64,000 bases of DNA from Raphanus sativus (Eukaryota > Streptophyta > Magnoliopsida > Brassicales > Brassicaceae), in contig NC_079515.1 in NCBI RefSeq assembly GCF_000801105.2, forward strand, positions 24,637,407-24,701,406. The letters run 5' to 3'. Numbering within the stretch: the first letter of the stretch is position 1; every line of letters starts with the position of its first letter. Both the position numbers and the translations under genes were made by a program. Of this stretch, positions 38,901-50,127 are shown piece after piece. The notes beneath the pieces were generated by a model. The model had not been told where the DNA came from and did not search any database. It saw only the letters and a program-made list of their open reading frames with translations.

Positions 38901-41823
38901 CGGTAAATGGCGCGTCTGCGTCGACTTTACCGACCTCAACAAAGCATGTCCCAAGGACAGCTACCCGTTGCCTAGCATCGATCGCTTAGTCGAATCGACG
39001 GCCGGTAACGAGATGTTGACGTTTATGGATGCCTTTTCGGGCTACAACCAGATCCTAATGCACCCGGACGACCGGGAGAAAACTGCTTTCATCACCGATC
39101 GGGGAACCTACTGCTATAAGGTGATGCCATTCGGATTGAAAAATGCTGGAGCAACCTACCAACGGCTTGTCAACCGAATGTTCGCCGAGCAGCTTGGGAA
39201 GACAATGGAAGTCTATATCGACGACATGCTCGTCAAATCGCTCCGAGCCGACGACCACTTAGCACACTTAAAGGAATGCTTCGCCATCCTAAACAAGTAC
39301 GGGATGAAGTTGAATCCCGCAAAGTGCACCTTTGGCGTCTCCTTGGGTGAATTCCTTGGTTACATTGTCACGCAACGAGGAATCGAAGCTAACCCGAAAC
39401 AGATCTCAGCAGTCCTGAATCTCCCCAGTCCGAGAAACTGCCGGGAGGTGCAGAGATCTCAGCAGTCCTGAATCTCCCGATCCACCGATAAGTGTCTCCC
39501 CTTCTATGATCTCCTCCGAGGGAACAAGAAGTTCATTTGGGACGACAAGTGCGAGGACGCGTTCGTTCAACTCAAGCAATACCTGACAACTCCTCCCGTC
39601 TTGGCCAAGCCGGACGTAGGAGACGTTTTGTCTCTCTATATCGCTGTCTCCTCGGCAGCCGTCAGCAGTGTCTTGATCAAGGAGGATCGCGGCGAGCAGC
39701 GTCCGATTTTTTACACGAGCAGACGCATGACCGGCCCGGAGATCAGATACCCAACCCTTGAGAAGCTGGCTCTGGCCGTCGTCGACTCCGCGAGGAAATT
39801 ACGACCCTACTTCCAGTCACACTCTATCGAAGTTCTGACCGACCAACCGCTCCGCACCGTCCTGCAAAATCCCAACAGAGCCGGCCGGCTGACCAAGTGG
39901 GCAATCGAACTGAGTGAGCTTGACATTACGTACAAATGTCGAACAGCCGCCAAATCTCAAGTCCTCGCCGACTTCCTTGTCGAGCTCACGCCAGATCTTG
40001 CACAAGACCTCGACGTCCCGAGTCCCAGTTGGATTCTTCATGTCGATGGATCATCGACGAGTAAAGGATCCGGTGCTGGGGTCCAGCTTCAATCGCCAAC
40101 AGGAGAACTCATCCGCCAGTCTTTCAGTTTCGGCTTCCCGGCTTCTAACAACGAGGCAGAATATGAATCGTTGATCGCCGGTCTTCGTCTCGCCCGAGCC
40201 ATCAAAGTCAAACGCTTGAGTGCTTATTGCGACTCGCAGCTCGTCGCTAGCCAGTTTAGCGGTGACTACGATGCTCGCAATGATAGAATGGATGCGTATC
40301 TCCGAGTAGTTCAGCAGCTTGCTAGGGAATTCGATTTCTTCGAACTCACCAAGGTTCCTCGCGGAGAGAACGTTTGCGCCGATGCCTTAGCCGCACTCGG
40401 GAGCAAACTCAACGACCAGGTCAAAAGGACGATACCCATACATCGGATTGATCGACCAAGCATCAATTCTTCCTCCGACGAAAGCTCTCCCATCGCCCCA
40501 ATCTTTGCAACAACTCGACGATCCACCACCGATCAAACCGAAACCGAGATGCCGGATCAAGCCGACACCGAGATGCCCGATCGTGACGATACCCCAGTCG
40601 ATTGGCGAGCCGAGTTCCTAGATTATCTCGTACGAGAAGAACTGCCGAACGATAAGTGGGCAGCGAGACGCCTGAAGAGACGCAGCGCCCACTACGTCGT
40701 CATGAACGACGAACTCCACCGAGTGACCGCGAATAAGGTTCTCTTAAAGTGCATCCAGGGCGATGAAGTACGCCGAGTAATGGCTGAAACTCACGACGGA
40801 GCAGGAGGAAACCACTCGGGAGGCCGAGCACTCGCCCTCAAGGTTCGAAGCTTGGGATTCTTTTGGCCGTCTATGAACACTGACTGCGAGGCATACGCTC
40901 GTCGGTGCGACAAATGCCAGCGTCATGCTCCGAGCATCCACAGTCCCACTGAGCTGTTGCGGACATCTGCTGCCCCTTATCCGTTCATGAGGTGGGGGAT
41001 GGACATCATCGGGCCAATGCCGAACTCACGCCAACGTCGTTTCATCCTGGTCCTCACCGATTACTTCACTAAATGGATTGAAGCTGAAGCATTCTCTCAG
41101 GTAACGGACAAGGAAGTCCGCACTTTCGTCTGGAAGAACATCATTTGCCGTCATGGTTTGCCATACGAGATCATAACGGACAATGGCTCTCAGTTCATGT
41201 CCGGAAACTTCAAAGAGTTCTGCAACAAGTGGAATATCCGCCTAAGCCCTTCGACTCCTCGCTACCCGCAAGGAAACGGACAGGCGGAATCCTCAAACAA
41301 AATTATCATCGATGGAATCAAGAAAGGCCATTGGGCCGACGAGCTGGACGGCGTCCTCTGGTCGCACCGAACGACTCCCCGCGGTGCGACCAAATCCACC
41401 CCTTTCTCTCTTGCTTACGGGATGGAAGCAATGGCCCCCGCCGAAGTTAACGTGACAAGTCTTCGGCGCGCCAAGATTCCGCAGTTCGTCGAGCTTAATC
41501 AAGATATGCTCCTCGATGCCCTTGATGAACTCGAGGAAAAACGCGACCAGGCGCTTCTTCGGATCCAAAACTACCAGAACCAAATCGAGAGCTATTATAA
41601 TAAGAAGGTGAAAGCGCGCCCTCTCGACCTCGGCGACCTCGTGCTCCGTAAAGTTTTCGACAACACGAAGGAGCTCAACGCTGGAAAGTTAGGGACCAAC
41701 TGGGAAGGACCTTATAAGATCACTCGAGTCGTTCGACCAGGCGTCTACCGACTCGAGACTTCCCGCGGAGAGGCAGTCCCACGAGCCTGGAACTCGATGC
41801 ATCTTCGCCTCTTCTACCAATAG
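35953..41823 (+). pseudogene. gag-pol of Tat copy 1, broken by two TGA stops
   Basis: A single frame of 1,956 triplets is interrupted by TGA at 36,913-36,915 and 39,469-39,471. Gag: a capsid-like region (KLRLPEYKPGGDPVEHL...) and a CCHC-like knuckle (CKYHDVKGHDTTEC, near 37,230), then a long charged linker. Protease: DTGSS at 38,125-38,139. Reverse transcriptase: about 38,760-39,420 with YIDD at 39,214-39,225. RNase H: about 39,600-39,990. A second, archaeal-like RNase H begins at DGSS (40,045) and runs to about 40,410. Integrase: HHCC zinc finger at about 40,795-40,920 and D, D, E residues at WGMDIIGP, TDNGSQF and NGQAESS. Copy 2 has CGA where copy 1 has the first TGA. Between RT and RNase H both copies carry a rearranged short segment. 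There is no chromodomain. Confidence 0.9.
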
Positions 41824-41873
41824 AAGCGCCTCATCTTTTTCTCCCAGCGAACGACCAGCAGGTCACTGTTCGC

Positions 41874-41900
41874 TAAAAAAAAAAAAAAAAAAAAAAAAAC
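41874..41900 (+). repeat. A-tract between pol and antisense gene
   Basis: A run of more than 20 A residues follows 'gttcgct', 50 bp after the pol stop. The same tract in copy 2 (from about 63,066) is several bases longer. Confidence 0.9.
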
Positions 41901-42638
41901 CGAGTAGATGCACCTAACCGTCACTTCTACTCGTCCGAGTGAATGCGCTACTACAGCCACTTTCACTCGGTCAAACGAACTACGAAAGGCTTGATCCTCA
42001 TCCGAGGTACGTAGGCATCCCTTCACAGGGTCCAGCCCCAACCAAAACAAAGTCCAAACTTTTTTTTAGAATGACCAACAGTCACCTTTCCCCGAACAAA
42101 CGATGCCAGCCCCTTCATCAAGCGGAGCACGAGCACTCGCCCAGCTAAATCGGCTGAGCCTTGATCAGGTATCAGCCGAAGGGAATAACAGCCTTGCGTC
42201 ACCTGTGCGTCGTGCATTGACCGGCTATCCAATGGAAATTTCAGACCAAGTCTGATCGAAGGACGACGGTTTGGCCGACCAATAGTTCTCTCGATCACTG
42301 CACTGCGTCTTGAAACCTTTTCCTCGGCAATTCAGTAGAACGATTAGAGTCTCTTTGTATTTACTTGAACGTTAGACTTGTAAAAGCTTCGTTGGATAAA
42401 TAAGAATGCGAACGAACGACCATCTCTAATCACTCTTCTATCTGAAAAGGAGGGAACTCGCTGGCAAATGCGAGCAACCATCCGGACTATTCCGTTTCTC
42501 GGTTATAGACAAGTGAAAAATGATTTATATATTTCTAAGTTAAGCGACTTACGGAAATATATAAAGAAACACTTAAGTCTGATAAAAACCAAAAGAAATA
42601 ATTCATACATCAAAGGCTTAACGCCGAGAAACAAGGTC

Positions 42639-45542
42639 TTAAACAAACAAGGCCAAACGGCCGAACAACGAGTACAACAAACATGTATAATCATCCCTCA
42701 GCAGGGGGATCTTTCTTCTCAGAGGACCCGAGCTGGAGACGTTGCCGGTGCTTTGACCCTTACTTGATGGAGAGGCAAGCCTGATCTCACGGTTCGGATC
42801 CGAAAAGCCTTCACTCGCGTCAGGATCAGAAGTCCCAAGGGACGAACTGTCGGAGATCATAACCAACTTCTCCGGGACACCGGCATCAGGCGCCTTCGGG
42901 TCCGCTTCAACGGCGTTCTTGTCTGAAACTGGCGCAGCCTCTTTGATAGGAAGAGTGGCGTCGGGACGAGCAGGAGACTGTACCGTGTCGAGGAGGTCCC
43001 TAATAAATCCGTCACTCGGAGATCGGAGCGCTGCCGCGGCTTCAGAATCGATCAGCTCAAGGTTCGACCCATGCTTGTCGACCTTCTCGAGGATTTCTCG
43101 ATCACGAACCGAGACTTCAGCACCAAAGGAGACAAGGTTAGATCCGAGTCCAATCACGCCTACCTCCAGACGAGTCGTCTCCCCATCATAGTACTTCTCC
43201 AAGTCGGCGTACGTATCGATGGTCTCCTGAGGGATATCCTTCCCCGATTCCTTCAAAGCCTCAAGGCAGTCTCGCATCCCGCGCGCTTGACCAAGCATAC
43301 ACCGCGAGTCCTCGAATCATCACGGCGCTTCTCTCGGTCCTGAATATTTTTGAAGCGTCGGGAGCATTTTCCGGTCATTGCCGCCATCACGCGGATTCGC
43401 TCATGAGTGACCTCAAGTTTGCGAGATTCCCTCAGGCGATCCATCTCCCGGGAGAAATCCAAAGCAGAGCCACCACCTCCTTCTCGAGAGTCGCGTTCTT
43501 GCCTTGCAAGTCGGCGTTTCTCTTCCGCAACTCGGCTTTCTCTTCCTCCGCCTTTTTTACCAGGTCCCGAGCAGACGCCAATTCGGTCGCCATGATTCCC
43601 CTCTGCTCGTCGAGCTCCTTCCTCAGCGCTTCTTCTTGGAGCAACCGCTTCGTCCTTTGCACGGACTGCATCCTTCAAAGCCCGAGTCGCGCGTTTTTGG
43701 CTCCTCTTCTGCTTGTCAACCAACTCAAACGCTCCTCTCAGCTCCTCATCGTACTTCCTCACTAAGACGTTCCAGTCTCCGAGGCTCTACACGACAAACC
43801 ACGTAGCGTCAGCAAACGATAAGAGAAAAAGAGATAAAGTCAGAAACCCGACTTACCATGATGGAGGTACGGGAGGCGAACTTGTACTCCTCCTTGAAGA
43901 TCAAGTCCTTGACCGGCGGCAGCGCGCCCCGATCTCCCCTGAACTGACGAACCAGGCGACCGCACTCCTGTTCGTCATGCGCTAGCGGGACCTCGCGGTC
44001 GTAAGAGAAAGAAACCCTGTCTGGACAACTCTTCTTTGTCTTCTTCCTCTTCTTTGAGACAGCAACGGTCCCTTCAGCAACCTGAGGAGCGGGTTCCTCC
44101 GGCACGACTTCACGCCCCGGGCCCAGCGACTCCCCGGAACGGGTGGCATCCACCTCCTCGTCGTTCAGCTCCTCAGAAGAGCCTCGAGGAACCATTTCGG
44201 CGGCTCTCTTCTTCCTCTTCCTCTTCTTGTCCTTCTTCTTGGCCTTTGGAGAGACCACCGGAAGATTCTCGTCGCGGCTGCCCGCAGGCTGTGATTCGGG
44301 GACCACCTCATCTTTGGAACCACCGCTCGGTTCCAGGTCCTTGAGCTCGCCTTCCTCAACAGACGAGGATCGGATCGCAGAAGAATTCCCCTTGCCTTCT
44401 TCCTTCTCCCCTCTGATCAGAATGCCCTTGGGGAGAGGAAGCCCCAACGTTCGCTTCCTCGACAGCCGCGCCCTCCTCTTCGCGCTGTCTCTTCTTGTTG
44501 GTTTTTCTAACCAACTGAGCCTCAGCGTCCGACTCAGTCGCGCTCGGATCTCCTAAATGGGCGGCCCGCGGTATCGGGCTGAGATTTCTTTGCGGAGCCG
44601 ACTTTCTTCGCAACCACCAAACTCAAATTTGGGTTAGTCCTCATCGCTCTTGCTCGGTTTATCTCCCTCTGCTCGGCCGAATTGAACAAATTGACCCTCT
44701 TCGTCTTATTCGTGACAATGGGGATCGTGTCTGAACGCCAAACCTCTGCGATGAGTAAAAGCGAATTAGATTCCATATCAAAGGAACGCGTCGAGCAAAG
44801 GAAAGCGTGAAAGGAAGGACTTACGTTGGCTAATCCACCCAATCGATCGACGGATCCTCTGATAGGAGAACTTATCCCAATGATCCTGCTTCTGCAATGC
44901 GATCAAACGAGCACTCTCCAAAAAGTCCTCCTCGTACTCGGTGGTGTTCGGAAGAGCAACTGCAAAGAAAGACAAACGGGAGTTAGACCACAAGAAACGG
45001 AAAATAAAACTGACGGGTGGTTTATACCCATCTCTCGGGCCCATAAAACACGATAGCCGGTCCTCAGCGGCTCCTCGAACGCAGCCCTGTCAGATTTGAC
45101 GTAGAAGTAGGACCGCTGCCAGTTGTTCGTCTTATTTGGGGTAGCCGGTCACCACGTTATAGTTGGGGCGGATCTTCAGCGAAATCAGTCCGCCCTTTAT
45201 CTTCGCTGACACTAATTCCTCGAAAGCTCGGACGTTGAGAGGAACACCGGCTTCGCTCCGATAATCGTCAGTGCGACGGCCAGCCGCCACGCACCATTCA
45301 GAAATTGACTAAGGGCGGCTCCTCGGCGCATCGCACGCAGTGACGATTCGAGGAATCGGAAACCACAGCTTCGTGTCGCCCTCAAAGTACGACTCGTAGA
45401 CGCATTGGTAGCCTTTCGGAGGAGACCAGGGCCGCTGGTCGTCTCTTCGGGTATTATAAACGTAACCCCCGCTGCGTCGCGAGCCCGTAGGTTCTTGTCA
45501 CCGACTCGACGGTCGACCTCGTCTTCTCGACACCCCGCCAGT
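42639..45542 (-). pseudogene. Spliced antisense gene (aORF) of Tat copy 1, N-terminus in gap
   Basis: A gene on the minus strand between pol and the missing 3' LTR. From the gap edge it reads GYQCVYESYFEGDTKLWFPI, LSQFLNG.WRLAVAL, RPNYNVVTGYPNKTN and WQRSYFYVKSD, resembling the plant 'putative gypsy-type transposon' proteins of Tat elements. Next come Lys/Glu-rich parts, a long coiled coil (KYDEELRGAFELVDKQKRSQ...) and an acidic Ser-rich tail ending near 42,640. Three consistent introns fit GT-AG on this strand: 45,027-44,960 (68 nt), 44,824-44,746 (79 nt) and 43,856-43,787 (70 nt). Several frameshifts and stops lie between exons, for example near 45,150 and 45,310, so this copy is broken. 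Function is unknown; the family is recalled, not searched. Confidence 0.75.
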
Positions 45543-45642
45543 NNNNNNNNNNNNNNNNNNNNNNNNNNNNNNNNNNNNNNNNNNNNNNNNNNNNNNNNNN
45601 NNNNNNNNNNNNNNNNNNNNNNNNNNNNNNNNNNNNNNNNNN
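45543..45642. other. Assembly gap, 100 N
   Basis: Exactly 100 N, the conventional filler for a gap of unknown length. It cuts the antisense gene of Tat copy 1; the remainder of the element and its 3' LTR should lie here. Confidence 0.98.
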
Positions 45643-46509
45643 AAATCTAATCTATTAATTTAGGGATTATCTACTATTTGAAGTTCTCATTAAATTTTGG
45701 ATTCTTTCATAGTTGGTACTAGAATATATCATGCCTCCTATACAATGCAACCTACCAACTTAAATTAAACCAAATCTTAACCAACATAGATTAGTTAAAC
45801 CTAACAAGTAATACTTTTATAAATATTTTTGGTTAATCTCTTAATATAATTAGATCATATAAAACTGAACCACTCTTAAATAACGAGTTACATATCATTC
45901 CAAACATAAGAGAAAAGTTATCCGATTTATTTTACAACGTAAGCCATACCAAAGACCGTCTATGCTTATGCTCATTGATCTTCCAAAAACCAATAATTGT
46001 GGCATAGACCAACATAGGCTCATGTTCGTATCACTAACTTTACTTCCATATATTTACTTTTCACCTACATCATTCACAACATACACAGTTATGCAAGAAC
46101 ATGATTTTTTTTTGTTCAAACAACCAAATAATGGTGGCATATGGTCAGTAGATTTTTTAAATATGTTTTTTTATATATTACATTTTACGAGACTATGTGT
46201 ATAAGTTTTTTTTTGAAAAAGAGCATAACTATGTGTATAAGTTAAAAGGTAAAAAGTGTGACAAGGTAAATTATTATACTAAAAATGAAAGAAGATTAAA
46301 TACAAACTAATACAAGTACAACACAAATTATAACACTATTAAATTTTATATATATTTAATAAAATATATATATGTCTAATATGTATATATATATATATAA
46401 AATGTTACACAAATATATATAATATTATATATACATATTATATATACCATATATTATTAATTGAAATTTGACAAATAATTTCCGCTCTTTAGAGCGGGTC
46501 CTAATCTAG
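45643..46509 (+). mobile_element. Helitron 3' part (5' end not seen)
   Basis: The 3' end is clear: hairpin CCGCTCT-TT-AGAGCGG (46,482-46,497), a short spacer and CTAG (46,506-46,509), followed by T. The body is AT-rich with (TA)n runs at 46,350-46,440. No 5' TC end is recognised, so the start may lie in the gap; the given start is only the contig edge. Confidence 0.6.
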
Positions 46510-46724
46510 TAATATTTTTAAAGAGAATATTCCTTATATTGATAAACGTTTACATTTTTGTAAGAATTCTAAAGGAATAATTACGAAAGAAAAAATATTG
46601 TAATGCAGTTGTACTTAATAACTACCACGAAATTAATGTGGGCTATAAGATTATTATGATCTTGGTTTAAATACTTTGTATTTGTCATATCTAAGTTTTG
46701 AGCTGGCTAGAACTAATTAATATA
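46510..46724. other. Short AT-rich stretch
   Basis: No gene or element recognised between the Helitron end and the next MITE. Confidence 0.5.
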
Positions 46725-46905
46725 CAGTATAACCTCTTTAAATTAATAATCGATAGATTATATCTCTATAAATTAATATAATTTCATAGTCCAAATTGAG
46801 TTTTTGGTTAATTAGTATCTCGATAAATTAATAATCTCTATAAATTAATAAAAAAATATAGTTTTGGTGTAGTCCCAACATTATTAATTTATAGAGGTTT
46901 CACTG
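46725..46905. mobile_element. Emigrant-like MITE
   Basis: 181 bp. Terminal inverted repeats: left CAGTATAACCTCTTTAAATT and right (inverted) CAGTGAAACCTCTATAAATT. It is flanked by TA on both sides (46,723-24 and 46,906-07). The ends match the pogo-derived Emigrant family known from Arabidopsis. It has no coding capacity. Confidence 0.85.
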
Positions 46906-47303
46906 TACATGTTTTTAATTTGAATTCTTAATCCGGTTTAGCATTGGATAACTCAAATGGTACAGCCATGTTTCGGTCCATTATTTATCAATGTGTTTGT
47001 ATTTAGTATTTAATGGTTTTAATTATAGTCTGGGTTGATTCCTTTAATTATTTACAGATTAATTGCCTAGGATAGTAATATAATTTTTTTTTTGGGTTTG
47101 GATGTGGATATTGTTTTGACCAAAAATAAGCATTAGTAGTTGAAATGGTCAAGATATTATCCTGATTTATGTTAATTAAAAATGGAAATTATTAACTCAG
47201 TGGCAAGGGTTGATAAATATTGTGAAAGATTAAGGAGGAATTCATATATGTACTTCAGTTTTAATAGATTAGATATTCATTTGAAAAATTCTCAAATGTG
47301 TTA

Positions 47304-47446
47304 GGGGGCTTATTGAACTGATGATTTGCTAGGATTTTTTTTTTTTAAATCTCATCTTATTGGATCTGGTATTTATAAAAATTATCTTAAATCCTTGCTT
47401 ATTGAACTTATCATTTATACAAACCCAATCATCAGTTATTCAAACC
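47304..47446. mobile_element. Small MITE-like inverted-repeat element
   Basis: About 143 bp. The left end GGGGGCTTATTGAACTGATG pairs with the inverted right end GGTTTGAATAACTGATGATT over roughly 22 bp with a small offset. Ends rich in G and 'TTATTGAAC' suggest a PIF/Harbinger- or hAT-type MITE. No clean target duplication is seen. Confidence 0.5.
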
Positions 47447-47453
47447 TAAGATA

Positions 47454-47817
47454 GGGGTGTATTCAACTAAGGGTTTGAAGTGATTTGTATTAAAATGGTA
47501 AATCCACTGTTATTCAAACGTAGATTTAAAAAAACACTTTAAAATCCAGTGTTATTTAACTTAACATTTTATAAAACACTGTGAAATCTACTGTTATTGA
47601 ACAAAATTTAAGTTAGAGATTTTAGAGTGCTTTATTTATTTCTAGAATGTTTGATGAGAGTTCCTTAGTTATAAAAATAAAAATACAAATTCCACTGTTT
47701 TAGATGAGATTCCAGAGTGTTTTTACAAAAATCACACCAAATTCTCTAATTCTCCTGTAATCATCTAAAACTCATTAAATATCAAATTATTTCAAATTTC
47801 AGATTAAATAACCCTCC
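47454..47817. mobile_element. Second MITE-like element, related ends
   Basis: About 364 bp, starting GGGGTGTATTCAACT and ending (inverted) GGAGGGTTATTTAATCTG. Internal phrases such as 'aatccactgttattcaa', 'aaatccagtgttatttaa' and 'aaatctactgttattgaa' repeat three times. It abuts the preceding element almost directly. Confidence 0.5.
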
Positions 47818-49328
47818 TAAGTGTATATGCAAGTTATGTAAAAAGAAAAGCTGATGTGGGAAATTTAAGAAAACAAAAAAAATATCAATAAAGAAGCACG
47901 TTTGTGTTCTACTTTGTATTGTTTGGAAGTCGACCAGATTAAGATGTCGTCGGTTTGCAAAGTTTTTTTCTTTTCCTTTTTTTTTGAAACTACGTTTTGC
48001 AAAGTTGACGGAGTGATAGCAATGTTGTGTACGAAAGACAACTTGTATGGATATCTGTAGTCTGTACACACCCGAGGCAGCACTGATGGATAAATTTTCA
48101 ATATTCCTCCACGCTTCAACATGGACTTTTGCCCACTGCTCAAAGTAAATCTTTGAACATGAAGCATGTATTTTAATTCCCTTCAAAATAATATTAGAAA
48201 TCGAAAGTTGAGTTTATAGTATATGAAAATAAGAGATGAAAGTTAAATGATTAGAAATCAATAAACTCAAAACAATAAACTAAAGAGTTATTTTCACTCT
48301 GGATCACTTTATGACATTTAATAACATTCTAGGCCTATTTCTGCTACTGAGGTAGTTTTTGGGTGGTGAAGTACACTAATACCCTCAACGAAACAAACTC
48401 TTCTCTTTATCTTGTTTTAGTTTACATTCGTTGGTTTCTGTGTGTTATGTTATCACTTTTATACTATTTTTAATATATTAAAAAAATAAAAGTGTATTTA
48501 TCATCTTTATGGAATTCTCCACACCCATGAATCCATGATTCTTTCTACATCATTTGTATACATTGCTGCAATTTCGTTTCCTACCACAAATTTCACATAT
48601 TAACACATCTCAATTGGAAGAAGAATCTGAAGATTAGAGAAGTTATCACCAAGAAATTTACAAGGTGGCTCGGTCCCAGATCTAATGGTGAAGCAGCTGG
48701 CACGACTTGGCTGAAGTTTTGGAGAGAAAGCGAAGTAATCGAAACTCCGAGCTCGACTAAAGTCAGTGTCTTTAACAGAGAAGCTTAACAATAAGTGGAC
48801 ATATGTTGTTGGGCTTGAAAATGCCGAGCAAGCTTTGCATGAAGCTATGATGTTTTCTTTCAAGTTTCCATATTTCTTCACCATAAAGTGTTATGTCGTT
48901 AGATTGGTGTTGAAAAAACTCATTTAGTGGGAAACATTAAAGATGGTGAATATAATTAGTTTACTTGTTCATTTCTTAGAAGCAAGCAATAGTGACACTA
49001 AGATTTGCGTTAATAACTGAGAAATAATCAAGACAGAGTTGTTTACAAAAAAAAAAATCAAGACATAATTAATGATGGTCGAGGTTTTTTGGCTGGACAG
49101 AAAAAATGTTGTTGTTTTTTCTTCTCTAGTTTATCATATGAAAGTGAGTTCCTCTTTGCTTTAAAGTAGATGGTGGGACTGCAGTGTGAAGGTCAGAATC
49201 GCTTCATAGGAAACATTTGAAATAAGGTATGATTTCCCAAACACAAGGTTTTTTCATTTACAAACATATGAATGAATATTAAACCATATACGATTATGTA
49301 TGATTTTATCAGAAAAGAGCAATAGGTG
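47818..49328. other. Spacer without a convincing gene
   Basis: Two open stretches occur (minus strand 47,782-48,186 and 48,600-48,884, about 95-135 codons). Neither shows a domain, a codon pattern or flanking signals that I trust. The second is Ser/Phe-rich and could be an old exon. The rest is AT-rich. Confidence 0.4.
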
Positions 49329-50127
49329 TACCCATGGATATTTTGTAGAAGAACGGCAGCAGTGTACACACGGACATTCTTAGGCGACGTACACGTGGAC
49401 ATGAGTGTCGGTGTACACGTGGACATGCATGTCGGTGTACACGCTTGTTAAGTGTTTGATAAGCTACATGTACACAACTAAAGAGCGATGATGTATACAT
49501 ATAGATAAGTACTAATGACGTTCATGAATGATACTAAAAATGTTTAGGAATGTTTCTGTTCGTGCATGTTCTTAAGGAAGAACTATGTACCCATGGATAT
49601 TTTGTAGAAGAACGGCAGCAGTGTACACACGGACACTCCTAGACGATGTACACGTGGTCATGCTTGTCGGTGTACACGTGGACATGTGTGTCGGTGTACA
49701 CGTGGACATGCATGTCGGTGTACACGCTTGTTAAGTGTTTGATAAGCTACATGTACACAACTAAAGAGCGATGATGTATACAAATAGATAAGTACTAATG
49801 ACGTTCATGAATGATACTAAAAATGTCTAGGAATGTTTCTGTTCGTGCATGTTCTTAAGGAAGAATTATCTACCCATGGATATTTTGTAGAAGAAAGGCA
49901 GCAGTGTACACACAGACACTCTTAGATGATGTACACATGGACATGCGTGTCGGTGTACACGTGGACATTCATGTCGGTGTACACGCTTGTTAAGTGTTTG
50001 ATAAGCTACATGTACACAACTAAAGAGTGATGATGTATACACATAGATAAGTACTAATGACGTTCATGAATGATACTAAAATGTCTAGGAATGTTTCTGT
50101 TCGTGCATGTTCTTAAGGAAGAATTAT
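49329..50127. repeat. Minisatellite: three ~260-bp units with nested 24-bp repeats
   Basis: Units start at 'tacccatggatattttgtag' at 49,329, 49,588 and 49,871, and the last ends near 50,127. Unit lengths are 259, 283 and about 257 bp. Each holds two or three copies of a 24-bp repeat of the form GTGTACACGTGGACATGCAT-GTCG; the middle unit has one extra copy, which accounts exactly for its 24 extra bases. The units are about 95% alike by eye. The palindromes GTGTACAC, ACATGT and CACGTG recur. The sequence after the array (50,128-50,210) keeps scattered 'gtacat' motifs. Confidence 0.93.

Larger units (their letters stand above)
35398..45542 (+). mobile_element. Ty3/gypsy retrotransposon, Tat lineage (copy 1, 3' end lost in gap)
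   Basis: Over 10.1 kb, in order: 5' LTR, primer-binding site, gag-pol in one frame, an A-tract, and an antisense gene, then a 100-N gap where the 3' LTR should be. The domain order protease, RT, RNase H, second RNase H, integrase, plus a gene on the opposite strand after pol, are the marks of Tat-type Ty3/gypsy elements. The base composition (GC-rich, Arg/Asp/Ser-rich coding) contrasts sharply with the AT-rich flanks. Left flank is 'aggag'; the matching target duplication cannot be seen because of the gap. Confidence 0.92.

Noticed and set aside
42919..44556. Several plus-strand frames in the Tat 3' region
   Set aside because: They overlap the minus-strand antisense gene, whose introns and domain order are consistent; the plus-strand frames are shadows.
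45405..45650. Open frame running into the N gap
   Set aside because: Its length is an artefact of the N bases.
49193..49500. Thr/Val-rich frames in the minisatellite
   Set aside because: Translation of the 24-bp repeat; no start context, domain or composition supports coding.
49329..50127. Regular repeats resembling a CRISPR array
   Set aside because: Repeats are contiguous minisatellite units, with no unique spacers, and the window is plant nuclear DNA.
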